Shown in pieces: positions 23,399 to 34,252 of a stretch of DNA of 64,000 bases; the first letter of the stretch is position 1; each line of letters begins with the position of its first letter. Origin of the DNA: Camillea tinctor (taxonomy: Eukaryota > Ascomycota > Sordariomycetes > Xylariales > Xylariaceae). A model generated the notes under the pieces. The model ran no database searches and was not told where the DNA came from. It saw only the letters and a program-made list of their open reading frames with translations. Position numbers and translations under genes: made by a program. Location of the stretch: contig MU394054.1 of NCBI GenBank assembly GCA_022578605.1, positions 436,945 through 500,944 on the forward strand, read 5' to 3'.

Positions 23399-24936
23399 AT
23401 GGCTGATCGCAACATGGCGCCTGGCAATGGCCGTGGCCAGGACGAGTACGGGGAAGAGTGGGCTCGGGATTTGCGAGTACAATTCGAGCAGTTGCTACGA
23501 TCCAAGCGGTTACATGACTTTGAACAATCCCGATCATCGCGACCGCGGGTCGATTCGCCCTCCTCGCCACGGGAACGGGCCTCGGCATCTAACCTAAGAG
23601 CGTCGCCTGCCGCATCTAACAGCAGACCGTCTACGTCGTATGGCCGACGTCAAGAGACTCCCGCTACGCCACCATCGTATTCTTCGCTACGCCATCTTCC
23701 CCTGATCCCGACACCCCCGGCTCCTCACGACCGAGACTCTCAGAAATTCCGCAATCTTCTTGTTTCCCTGTCCGCCACCCCGATGAAATACGAGAACCCT
23801 GGGCTCCTAGATGAGGCCCTACAGACGATACCCCTAGATAGAATCTACAGCGAGGCGGAGGAGGAGAGCCAAGTATTGCAGGCCCAGGCCGAAAGCATGG
23901 GTGACGGTCGCAAGCCCGAATGGGGATACCAGGATTGCGTGATTCGGGCATTACTAAGGTGAGCAGTAGCACAACCTCGTCCAGTCTTTTCCCGAGTTGC
24001 CAGCGGGTTTGCCTTGTCGATAGTTTTCTAACCTATGTTGGCTGTAGATGGTTCAAGCGTTCATTCTTCACATGGGTCAACAACCCCCCGTGTCCTGTTT
24101 GTCTGTCCCCGACCGTCGCAAAAGGGACAGCGCAACCAACACCGGAGGAGAGTGCTTACGGAGCATTGAGAGTCGAACTCTACGAATGCTCTAATCAATC
24201 ATGCAGGGCCTTCGAACGCTTCCCGCGATATAGTGATGTCTGGCGCCTACTCCAAACGAGGCGTGGCCGCGGTGGCGAGTGGGCCAACTGCTTTAGTATG
24301 CTTTGCCGCGCGGTCGGTAGCCGCGTGCGTTGGGTATGGAATGCCGAGGATCATGTCTGGACTGAGGTTTATTCCGAGCATAACCAGCGGTGGATTCATG
24401 TTGACGCCTGCGAGGAAGCATGGGATAACCCGCGGCTATACACCGAAGGTTGGGGTAAGCAGATGTCGTATTGCGTCGCCTTCAGCATTGACGGTGCAAC
24501 CGATGTCACCCGCCGATACGTACGCAAGAGTGAGCATGCCCGAGAACGGAACCGATGCCCGGAGGAGGTTATGCTTTACATTATGCAGGAGATCAAGAAC
24601 CTGCGGCGCTCCAACATGAGCAAAGATGAGCGATTCCGATTGGAAAAGGAAGACTCTAGAGAAGACCGCCAGCTAAGGGGCTTCGTCGTTGCGTCTATCA
24701 CCCAAGCCGTCACGCGCATGGTCCCGGGCTCGTCGAACTCGAACACTGCTCCTGCTCCTACTGCTACTATTCCTCGACGACCTGTACCAGCACCCTCGTC
24801 GGCCAACGAAGATCAGAAGCTGCCCGCAGAGCAGCCGGGACGACAGAGCGGAAACGCTGAATGGGTTGCCGCTCGCGGGGAGAATGAGCGACGAAACCAA
24901 CAGTTTCAAGACCCAAGAGATCCCTCGCGACGGTAA
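23399..24936 (+). CDS. PNG1: PNG1-type transglutaminase-like protein, catalytic Cys replaced
   Basis: Exons 23399-23958 and 24048-24936 give 482 residues. The intron is GTGAGC...GCTGTAG, phase 2. Cytosolic peptide:N-glycanase normally removes N-glycans from misfolded ER glycoproteins using a Cys-His-Asp triad in a transglutaminase fold. Here the core is well conserved: a zinc site CPVC plus CSNQSC, then [37 protein letters not shown], and [13 protein letters not shown]. His289 and Asp306 remain. The nucleophile position in the yeast GRCGEW motif is Gly262 (GRGGEW, codon GGT, one base from TGT). The protein is therefore expected to lack glycanase activity, which agrees with reports for filamentous-fungal PNG1, studied in Neurospora, where the gene matters for polar growth. 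The N-terminal 100 residues are Ser/Arg/Pro-rich and the C-terminal 100 are disordered. It stands alone between two gene-poor stretches. Confidence 0.95.
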
Positions 24937-27900
24937 TCCAATTGCACCAACCTATTCAAAACCCACACACACTCATATTCCAGGTGTTTCTACAATACCC
25001 TTGAATCAAAGTGCAAGTTATTTATTTTCCTAAGAGCTTGCTACTAATCACTATTACTTCGGAGAGACAATCAACAGCAGTTGCGATTCTCATTTGTCTA
25101 ATATACTATCACCATCGCTATCGCATTGGGGTTCTTGCCCTTTGCGTCTTGTACTTATTACCATTATTCACATATCTTCGACTCGGCCGTTTTTTGTTGG
25201 TCTCATTTGTCGCTATATCCCATCCATCTTCACATGCTTGGAAAATTCATTGGCGTAAGGGGGGTGAGGGAGGGGGGAAACCTCGGACAGAGGCAGCATC
25301 ATATACTATTTTTTTGAAATATTTTATTCACGGGGAACGGGTAGGAGAGACAAGGGATCTCTCCAAGCCCTGGCGTTCAGGTTAACTGCATGATGGATAA
25401 AAGATGGGTCGACGAAGATCATGGAGATACGCCCTATACCGGCGTAGGGACATGTGTACTAGCAGAATAAAATACTGGAAGGATTGCGGTACCTGGTTTT
25501 GGTAACGAAGCATTCCTCAAATGGAGTACTATTGCAAATTTCGCATATTATATTATATTATATTTTATACCTCTTCTTTTACTTCTACCTGATACTACCC
25601 TTGTATGCATTGATGGTGTTGAAGAGAGTTGTTGAAGCTCAGAATAGAATATCACTTCTTATACCTCTTATTCTGAATTCGATACTATATACCAACTTAT
25701 CACGTGTGAACTAAATCAATCAACTCAAGGTGCTAAAGTCAATCCCGCCCTCAATTCAGGGGTTTCAAGTTCTTTCGAGTTTCTCTGTCCCCTTCTTCGC
25801 GTGTCACGTTGCACGACTCAGATTATCCGTGAGGACAACTCGGAACCTTACGAACTGCGCCCCCCCTTACCTACTAAGGATGTACAGGTATGTATGTAGC
25901 CAGTAGCTTTCGCCAAGTGGTACGAATTGACGATCAGTTACGTCGCCAAGACCTTCGTCCCTTTTTCCTCGCAGTGGTAGCCCCGCTTGTCATTCGTCTT
26001 TTATGTGTGTGAATGACTTGTGTGTCAGTCTCATTGTCTTTTTTACCGTTCTTTATTTTCTTTTCTTTTTTTTTTCTCCGAACAACTCCGTGCACAGAAC
26101 ACCAGACACTATAATAACCTATGTGAGTTTGCCGGACGAGCTCTATTATTATTACCGATTATAGTAAAAGATGAACGAGAAATGTCCATTAATCGGAGCC
26201 ATGACCGGACCTTTTTTTTCTTTTCTTTCAAAGATCGCCTCCTCAACTCCTCATCACAACTACCTACTCCTCACGATTTACCCATTACACCTACACTACA
26301 ACCCCTAACCAAGTACATAATTAATATAATGGAGCAAGTACCGCACCTTAATGTAGGACTCAACAATACCTAGGTATAACGTAAAGGTGTATAACACAGT
26401 AGTGTCAAAGAATCACTGGATACTTGCCACCTACATACCTACCTTATGCGCATATGTATTGACATACTATCCAGATGCTACGGGATTAATCGATTTCAAG
26501 AACACATTCTGTCCAAATAGTTGTAGACGAAATAAATAAAAGGTCCCAGTGGGTGGGGAGGGGAGAGATGGGGGCCAAAGGACAGAGAGGGAAAGAGGAC
26601 CGGTTCCATTCTCATCAAATCTTGCCAAGACGCACTTTGTAGCGTAGTGTATAACATACATGTTGACAGTGAGAATATTTCGACTTGTAATTCATCACAT
26701 ACGGATTATCAAACTACTTGGCTCTTTTTTATTTTTTTCATCCTTCTAATTTCTGGGCTACAAGCGATCAAAACGTACATATATACACCTGGTTATCCTA
26801 CTCCTATTTTGCATGCTCACGCCAGTCTATCGTATTGTATTGTATTGTACCTGCATAAGATTATTACACCTAAGTTCAAGTAGGCAGGTAGGTAGGTCAC
26901 ATATATGCATGTACTGCCTTGCATTGGGTCAGACAAGTAGTATACGCATATCCTCCCCTCCCACAACCATTCTTTCTTAAATCCACTAGCACAATCCGCG
27001 AATTGCCGCTCTCTGGCGGGATAACTGGGTTAAGTGGGTGAACCTGATAGCGGGACAAATTGGGGAGGGAGAGAGCACAGCGGAGAAGTATATGTGGATT
27101 ATATACTGGAGGCAAAGAAAAACTAAGGTGAGAAGAATGAGGCGAGGTGGAAGATGATAACGTGATGTACATAAAGTAAGAAAAAAATAAAATAGAACAT
27201 AAAAAATAAAATAAAAATCGGGGAAGTGGGATCGTCGGCTTCCCTCGCCGAGATGTGACGACGGCCCGCTTCATCTTACTAGAAGGATTAGTACTGTCTG
27301 AATACCCGCCTGCCTACACCACACCTCTCCCCCCAACCAGCCCCTTAGGCGCTGAGGCTGAATATTTTCCCTTTCAACGTCTTTTATTATTCTTTTCTCA
27401 CCCTAAAGGGGACGTACATCCGGTACTCTAAGTGTGGAACCGAGTGGCAATAAGGGGGAAGAAAAAGGGAGCGTAAGGAAGCTTGATGCGTTTCTCCCCA
27501 ACTAACCAATGCATGATAAAAGAATTCAATCCCTTTCTGTTACAAAATTCCTCTACTTATAGGTAGGCCTATTGGCTCAACAAACACTTAGTTGAGTCTT
27601 CTTCGCACGGATGCCCCTTAGTACTACTAGTAGTAGAATATAGATATGTATAAATAGGGGGCTACGCCCTGAGAATCCACCCATATGCTAATAGGAAACA
27701 ACATGCAACTGTTTTTGTCTATATTGCCGTTGATGATGGCGACAGCAAGGTGGGGCTAGATGGATAGGTTACGTTGGCTATCTAGCTGACGTGATTGCAA
27801 TACCGACATCGAAATTGCTTAAGTGATTAGAGTGATTACACTTCCAGGAGTCCTCTCATAGTGACCAGGGACTTCCTATTTTCCCTCTATAACATGAAGG

Positions 27901-29165
27901 CACTATGTAATATGTGTGCAAAATTTGGAAAATTCCATGTGATGGGATATCGGTAATTGAATCTACAATAATATCGTGCCATTGGGGCGGGTCTGCCGGA
28001 CACGGCGCTAGATATATTCGAGGCATATTTCTCGAGGACGTGGAGAGAAGCCATCCTAGGCCTCCAAATTACCTTCTGAATCGACAATTCACTAACTTAT
28101 TGTGATAAAGAGAATAGGACTAGTATTGTAGTAAATATAGTGAGTTGCTTGCCGCTGTCAATGAATCGTACAGATATAGTGGTATTGCTGCTAGACACAA
28201 ATAGTCAGACGTCCTGTAACTAGATTGAGTGAAGAATATTGTCTTCACGCAAATGTGGCCTAACCCATGTATAGATTTCATCTCCTTCCCGATTGTAGAC
28301 GTAAAGCTTTATTACACAGCAAGTTTAGCACCAGGGCAGCATAAAGGGGGAATGAGATAAGCTCAGTCCGATGAGGCTATAGCTTCACCAGAGTCTTCAG
28401 GGGCTCACATGGGAATGATATTGACACTATGAAAGTAAAATTGCAATACATACACTACATCGTAGCCGTGACAGGGGGTACCACATAACTAGGCAGCTGA
28501 ATTATATCTTTCTAAGCAGGCACTCATAGAAACCATCTATTGCGTGATTGGACTTGGGCTGTCTAGACTCTATACACCATGGCCCTCGACCCCTTGAATC
28601 GGTAGCCTCGCCCTTTCGGTTTACAACTATTGCAAAGCACAAGTAGCCTTCGAGTCTGTCGAGTCTCCTATCTCTGAGCTAGACGTTTTGCTAACCGACT
28701 GAAGCTTGTTTCTATTCCGCCCCTGAATCCATATCGCGTCCCTTAATCTCATCTATAGTGTATCACATTACCACCCACCCAATGCCTTCCAGAATGATGG
28801 AGGGCCTGGTATTGGCGCCTTATCATCCTTGGCTTTTTTCTTCCCATGCCATTGCTTTCCTGAAACACAAACACATACACACACACATCACCCATCTATT
28901 TTTTGTTCCAATGACTAAACTCCAAAATCCCCCGATATGTAAGGCCCCCAGAGCCGCCATGACCCTACCTCGTCCCACACCACCCGGTCCACCGACCCCA
29001 ACGACATCCGTCACACCCGCCCGTCGTCACCGTCCCGGGACCGGATTCCCACAGCCGAGACTCATCGCCTCCGCATCTTAACCACGGCCTTTGCCCCCTA
29101 AAAGACAAACAAAAAGAGTTAACGCCCCCGCTCAGACATCACCCTCCCCCCCCCTCCGCACCATC
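24937..29165. other. Gene-poor region between PNG1 and the chitinase
   Basis: No gene is supported on either strand. The first few hundred bases are probably PNG1 3' UTR. The rest is AT-rich DNA with T and TATAT runs, scattered TACCTA words and a C-rich block near 28970-29170 that runs into the chitinase 3' end. ORFs here are short and low-complexity. Confidence 0.55.
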
Positions 29166-30564
29166 TTATTTACACTTCGCCCCCTTCCCAACCCCCAGGA
29201 GCCCATCCTTAACCCCCTGGTAGAAGTTCCTCCCCTTCACCACATTGGCCGCGGCGTACGTCGCCTCCCAGATGGCGACGCCGCCGAACGCGGGCCGGCA
29301 GTAGAACGCGCGCGCGAGGTCCGCGGCCTGCGCGGCCGTGACGTCGTTGCCGGGGCCGCCGGCGGCCGCGGCGGATCCGGGTAAACCGATGTACACGCGT
29401 GCGTTTTTGCTGCCCGCGGAGGACAGGAAGGCGGTCCAGGCGTCGAAGGTGAAGCCGCCGTCCGAGGAGGTAGAGGGTTTAGATGAGGAGGGGTGCGAGT
29501 CCACCCACCGCCGCGCGGAGCACTGCGGGGTGTTGTAGAACTGGACGAATACCATGTCGAAGGATGTTGCTTTGAGGATTTCGGCCATCTGTGAGGGGTA
29601 GGGTTAGTTAGTAAGGTTCAAGGGGGGGGGGGGGGACAAATACTCCCTCTTTTATTTTCTGGCGGAAGAGACTCCCGCTGAGAAAAGGAAGAAATAAGGG
29701 GTAAAGAAAGAAAGAAGAGTAAACTCACGTTAGCATCCGGGACCACGCACTGCGGCGACGCGGTAAGATAGTACGTCCCCTTCTCCCTTGCATACAGCGC
29801 GCGGAGCCGCTTCACCAGCGCCTTATAGCCCGCGGCCTTGTCGAGCGACGGGTGCTCGATATCCAGATCGAACCCGTCGACGGCGAACGCGGCGCTGCCG
29901 TTGTCCAGCGGGCGCGGGAGCTTGGTGTTCTTCTGGCGCGGGCCGAACATGGCCCACAGGGTGTCGGCGAAGGCCTCGCCGTCGCGCGCGCCGGTGAGCT
30001 GGTAGTCGGCGGTGCCGCCGCCGAGCGAGAGCAGGATTTTGGCGTCCGGGCGCTTGGCGCGGCAGCTCGCCAGCGCGCGCTGCAGGTCCGGACACACCTG
30101 CAGGTGGTCGGTCGCGGGCCGCGGCCGCGTCCCGTTGTACCCCGGCCCCGGGTACGTCTTGCCCGAGCACTGGTTGCCGAAGTTGATCCCTGGGAAGCCG
30201 TTCGCTTGCTGCGGGAAGAGGTTCACGAATGAGAGGATGATGATGTCGATGCTTGGGTCCGTGCAGTAGGTGGTTAGGGGTTTTTGGTTGGGTCCTTGGC
30301 CCTGTTCAGGGGGGAAAGTTTGGGTTAGCCGTGGGTGTTCTGATGGGGTTTGCCTTTCCCTTCTCTCCTTTCCCTGATTATATATAAAGAGGGACAGAGA
30401 AAATAGTAGAGACGGTTGAAATAATATCAATTGGAGGAAATCCCGCATGGACTTACATAGTAAACGGCGACGTTAGTTTTGGCAGCAGCATTAAACGTTG
30501 CCCCGGAGGCTATGGGACTACATGCTGCGATAAGCAGTGTAGAGGTAAGAAATCGAAGGGCCAT
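29166..30564 (-). CDS. Secreted GH18 chitinase (class III type)
   Basis: Exons 30564-30457, 30301-29729 and 29588-29166 give 367 residues. Both introns are phase 0, with GTAAGT and GTGAGT donors. Residues 1-21 form a signal peptide (MALRFLTSTLLIAACSPIAS). The mature protein opens with NVAVYYGQGPNQ, the first strand of the GH18 barrel, and carries the substrate motif LLSLGGG. The catalytic DGFDLDIE lies at 178-185, with Glu185 as acid/base. Later barrel strands are YYLTASPQCVVPDAN, MVFVQFYNTPQC and RVYIGLPGS. The family hydrolyses beta-1,4 linkages in chitin, in the cell wall or outside the cell. No chitin-binding domain, Ser/Thr tail or GPI signal is present; it ends GKGAKCK. The body is far more GC-rich than its flanks, and the second intron contains a run of G residues. 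It is transcribed in the same direction as NPT1, about 430 bp downstream of it. Confidence 0.94.
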
Positions 30565-30990
30565 TGAAACGAATGAATACACTATCTGCCACCAAACTCC
30601 TAAGTGAATGATAGGAGAATGACAAGATAAGAGAGACTGATGATGGAAACGTAATTCTCAGTAAGGCGAACGCCCGAGTTCTTGAAGGGAAGGGGGTTGA
30701 GGTATATACAACCTCATGTCTCAGAGCGCTTAATTAACACATTCCGCAGGACATTATATTTACCACCAAGTTCAATGCATAGAATTCTCCTCTTGCCTGT
30801 CTAAATCATATTTATGGTGAGCTAGAACAGATGCGTGCCTGCTAGCCTACTCTCGTCGCGATGTGCTGCCGGCCAGCCACATCGACACATGGCCACAATG
30901 CGTCTAGCATAAAATTGCCTTTTCTATTTACCCAACCTTGGGTCAGATTCCCGACAGATTTTGTGGGCGTGTTGAATTCCTGAATCATCC
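30565..30990. other. Spacer between the chitinase start and NPT1 end
   Basis: About 430 bp holding the presumed chitinase promoter and NPT1 terminator. No gene is seen. Confidence 0.6.
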
Positions 30991-32437
30991 TCATGCCTTT
31001 GTCACATCGTCGCTGGTACCCCATCTTTTTGTCTCATCTCCTCCTTCCCAGTCCTTCTCGATGTAACCCAGCTGTTTCTTGACCTCGGTTACTTTCGCTT
31101 TATCGCCCGTGTTCTTTCCAGCATTGTCGCTGATTTTGATAGCCGGGTTTCCAGCAGCAGAGCTCAGTTTGATGACAATATTCAATGGCACGGACTTCTT
31201 GCCAGTAGTCAGCTGCGTAAAGTCGTTGGTCAGAAACGTGCCGACACCGAATGTTGGCTGGAATCCATGTTCGTCAGAGACCTGCTTATACTCGATGCAC
31301 TTTTCGATATTCAACGAGTCGGAGAAGACGATGTTCTTCCTATCTTTTATACCATGTTTATTGTAAAAGTCCCGCATCAACTTGACGAACTCGGCAGGGT
31401 CGCCAGAGTCCTGGCGCACACCGGTAAAAACATCCGCATAGGTTCGGGGTGATGCGGTAGATTGGAGGTTGGGGGTATCCGGAAGGAAGTTGATGGGTTT
31501 AGCAAAAGCTTTTAAGAATGCTGGGGTGCCGAAGGTGTCGGTCAAGGCAACTCCTAGTACGCCCTCGCCAAAGCAACCCACCCACCGGCGTAGAGCTTCC
31601 TCGTTGGCATTCTCGTAATCGTTCGTTATAGCCGCGATGCCCATGAACCACTCATGGGCTACTGTGCCTATCGGGGCAAGGTTGAATCTCATGGCTAGAT
31701 GAACATTGCTAGTCCCCGATAGCCTGCCCGGTAGACCACGCTTCTCGCCGTCCTTGCTCGCCTTCACCAAGCCTCGGAAAACCAGGGCCTGGGTGTGGTA
31801 ATCTCTCCGCCGACGAGCGCCGAACTCGGAGAATATACATCCGGCTTCCAGCAGTTGAATACCCTTTGCATATGCAGTATCTTCCTGGCCGTCATAGTTC
31901 CAGTCCGTGTCCATAAATTTAAAGTAGGCCTCAGAGGTTAAGGCCAGGAGGGGGATTTCGTAGAGGATGGTATCTACCCATTTCCCGCTAATGTCTATGC
32001 AAACATCACCCAGGTCATCTTCAGATCCTGTGTCCTCCCCAATCGGGTGAAATGTAGGCTTTAGCTGTTCTCGGGGCGAAAGCCGGAACTCTTTGAGAAA
32101 GTCAAGGTATGAAGGTGTCAGGTATTTGCAGTGTGTCTGCAGATATCGTAGCTCATCGTCCGACAAGGATATGTTGCCAAGCTCTATAAGCAATTTATAG
32201 GTTAGCTTATGCCGAGTGATCTTGTTCGTAGATGTACTAACTATAAATCTGATCGCAGAGCCAAGCATACGCTTTTCTCGAGAGCTTCTTTTCAGGAGTA
32301 CGGTTCGTGAAAGCATAGGTGACGGGGACGTCGGGGTAATACTTCAGGACGGCGCATTGCATAGTAAGCTTATACAGGTCTGTGTCGAGGAAGGATATGA
32401 CCCCTTCCGGGAAGGGAGTTGACCAGTCAAAGTCCAT
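30991..32437 (-). CDS. NPT1: Nicotinate phosphoribosyltransferase
   Basis: Exons 32437-32242 and 32183-30991 give 462 residues. The intron is 58 nt, GTTAGT...TTATAG, phase 1, with a CTAAC branch. The enzyme converts nicotinate and PRPP, with ATP hydrolysis, to nicotinate mononucleotide in the Preiss-Handler route of NAD salvage. Family signatures are the N-terminal FLDTDLYKLTMQ, SEFGARRRRDYHTQ, GTSNVHLAMRF, PIGTVAHEWFMG (containing the His that is phosphorylated in the family), ALTDTFGT, GVRQDSGDP, FSDSLN and FGVGTFLTND. Length matches yeast Npt1 and its relatives. An in-frame ATG 105 nt upstream (32542) would add an unconserved hydrophobic segment, so I chose the ATG before DFDWSTPFPEG. It is divergent from Sec61 beta. 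Confidence 0.96.
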
Positions 32438-33648
32438 GATGAAGTATAACCAATACAAAGTGCCTAGATGGCAAATGGGTTGTGTTTTATGAACCCAGGT
32501 AGACAGGTATTTTATATTCCAAAGTACCCAGATAGAGATCAATACTAGAGAAGTACTGAAAAAGTTTATGTGTGGGTGTGTGTGTAGACGATGAATCTCT
32601 CTTTATATTTGAATTGCCTACGTAGGCTGTGTTAGTAATATAGAATGAAGAAGATTACAGAATCAATATGTCCGGTGACCTTAAGTCTTTATATCCACTC
32701 ATTCTTTTAGCTTGTCTGAGAACATACCTAGGTGTATATAATAGATGAATAAGTGATAGGCAGGTAAGAGAAATGTAGTATATACCTAATGCATGCACTA
32801 TGTAGGTCTGGAAAAAGAAAAAGAAAAAAAAAGAAAAAGAAAAAAGATAGAAAATGACTCAATTCATTGATCAGTATATAAGTGAAAGCCGTGACAATGT
32901 TAAATTTCGTAACCTATGTGCACAAAGTACCTAAGATGTAGTAGGTAGGGTACATGTAAATAGGTACTTGTAGGTAGGTACGTAATACTTGCAGATAACT
33001 CAGACGAGGTGGGTGTCGCAAAGGTGCATCAAATCACCCCCACCTGCCCACATCGTCATCTTTTTTTTTGCTGGAATTTCCCATTCAGTTAGACATTTCC
33101 CATAGCGGGGTTTTTTTTAACTCTATAGGTTATATGTGTCATAGCGTTTAAGATAAAAGAGAGATAAAGTCCATCTGGTTATGATGTCCACTTCAACTTA
33201 GTTACAAATCTCTCGGCATTCGGCAGAACTAAATCTCCTAGCGCTGTCTTCTGAGTTCTAATACTTACTTACTTAAGCAGGTACTTACTGGGTTGGCCTT
33301 GCTGGGCTGCACAGGCACTGCAGCTCAAAAGCGGATCCTAAATGCCAAGACCATTAAGTAAGCCGGGCTGGTTCCTACATTCGTGGCCTCAATTGAAATG
33401 GAATTTCCTGGCCAATTAACCTAGACCCCGGATTCTTTTTTTTTAAACTTAGTGACAGCTAGACCATCTCTCTTCCCAGTTCAAGTCCCAAACTCCAAGT
33501 TCCTTTTCTTTCAAATAACCATCACCCACGTGAACACTTCATCTCTTCTTTTTTTTTCATCTACTTTCATTTCAAAGAACGTCTACAATTACATACCAAG
33601 GCGTATTCTTGTTTTAATTATTCCTTCTTTTTTTCTTGCCAAACAAAA
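32438..33648. other. Divergent intergenic region NPT1 / Sec61 beta
   Basis: Presumed promoters of both flanking genes. It contains A/G-rich tracts near 32813-32850, several TAGGTA/TACCTA words (32920-32990), T runs at 33061 and 33110, and a pyrimidine-rich leader before the Sec61 beta ATG. No gene is seen. Confidence 0.6.
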
Positions 33649-34252
33649 ATGGTATGTTTTGAATATTCTCTGCCATCTCCAACAGCTCGTTTGTGTCGCG
33701 ACAAGCAGCCATCAGCAGAGCCTGGGAATTTCCCCATCCATTGAGCATCCAATTTCATCTTGAGCTCTACTAACTTGTACTTCCCAACATCAGTCTTCCC
33801 CACGAGCAGCTTCCCCGGCCAACTCGCCTGCTGCCTCAGGCGCTAGCACCGCTCGCCCATCGTCCCCTGCGCCCCCTGGAGGTGCCCGAACTGCCATCCG
33901 ACGAAGAGCCGCCGCCGACCAGAAGGAGAAGATTGCCAATGCGCGACCCAGCAGCACTAGAGCCGCCGGTGCCGGTGGTAGCAGCAGCACGATGCTCCGT
34001 ATGTCGCAAAGAGAATATCTTGGGTGTTATAGGATAAGTCATGCTAATTGGTTACAGGACTCTATACCGACGAGTCCCCCGGTCTAAAGGTCGACCCTGT
34101 CGTTGTTCTGGTTCTGTCTCTCGTGTTCATCTTCAGTGTCGTTGCTCTGCACAGTATGTTTAATTCCGGCCTTGCTCAACTTCCCCAATTCGACCTTGAA
34201 GCTAACGCATTACCCAGTCATTGCCAAGATCACCCGGCGATTCTCCAGCTAA
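33649..34252 (+). CDS. SBH1: Sec61 translocon beta subunit
   Basis: Four coding exons, 33649-33651, 33794-33998, 34058-34153 and 34218-34252, give 112 residues. The first coding exon is the ATG alone, followed by a 142-nt intron (GTATGT...CATCAG). This tail-anchored subunit of the ER protein-conducting channel has a disordered, Ser/Pro-rich cytosolic N-terminus. The conserved block is RTAIRRRAAADQKEKIANAR, then TRAAGAGG and TMLRLYTDESPGLKVDP. A single transmembrane helix follows (VVVLVLSLVFIFSVVALHII) and a short tail AKITRRFSS. Frame closes across all three introns, and the last exon supplies the end of the helix. Reading into the second or third intron gives only truncated products, so the spliced model is much better. 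Confidence 0.95.

Noticed and set aside
29788..30269. Plus-strand ORFs opposite the chitinase
   Set aside because: Antisense shadows of a high-GC gene. The minus strand carries a complete GH18 catalytic motif and splice sites.
32438..32542. 35-residue N-terminal extension of NPT1
   Set aside because: In-frame ATG, but the added residues lack family conservation. The start before DFDWSTPFPEG gives the usual length.
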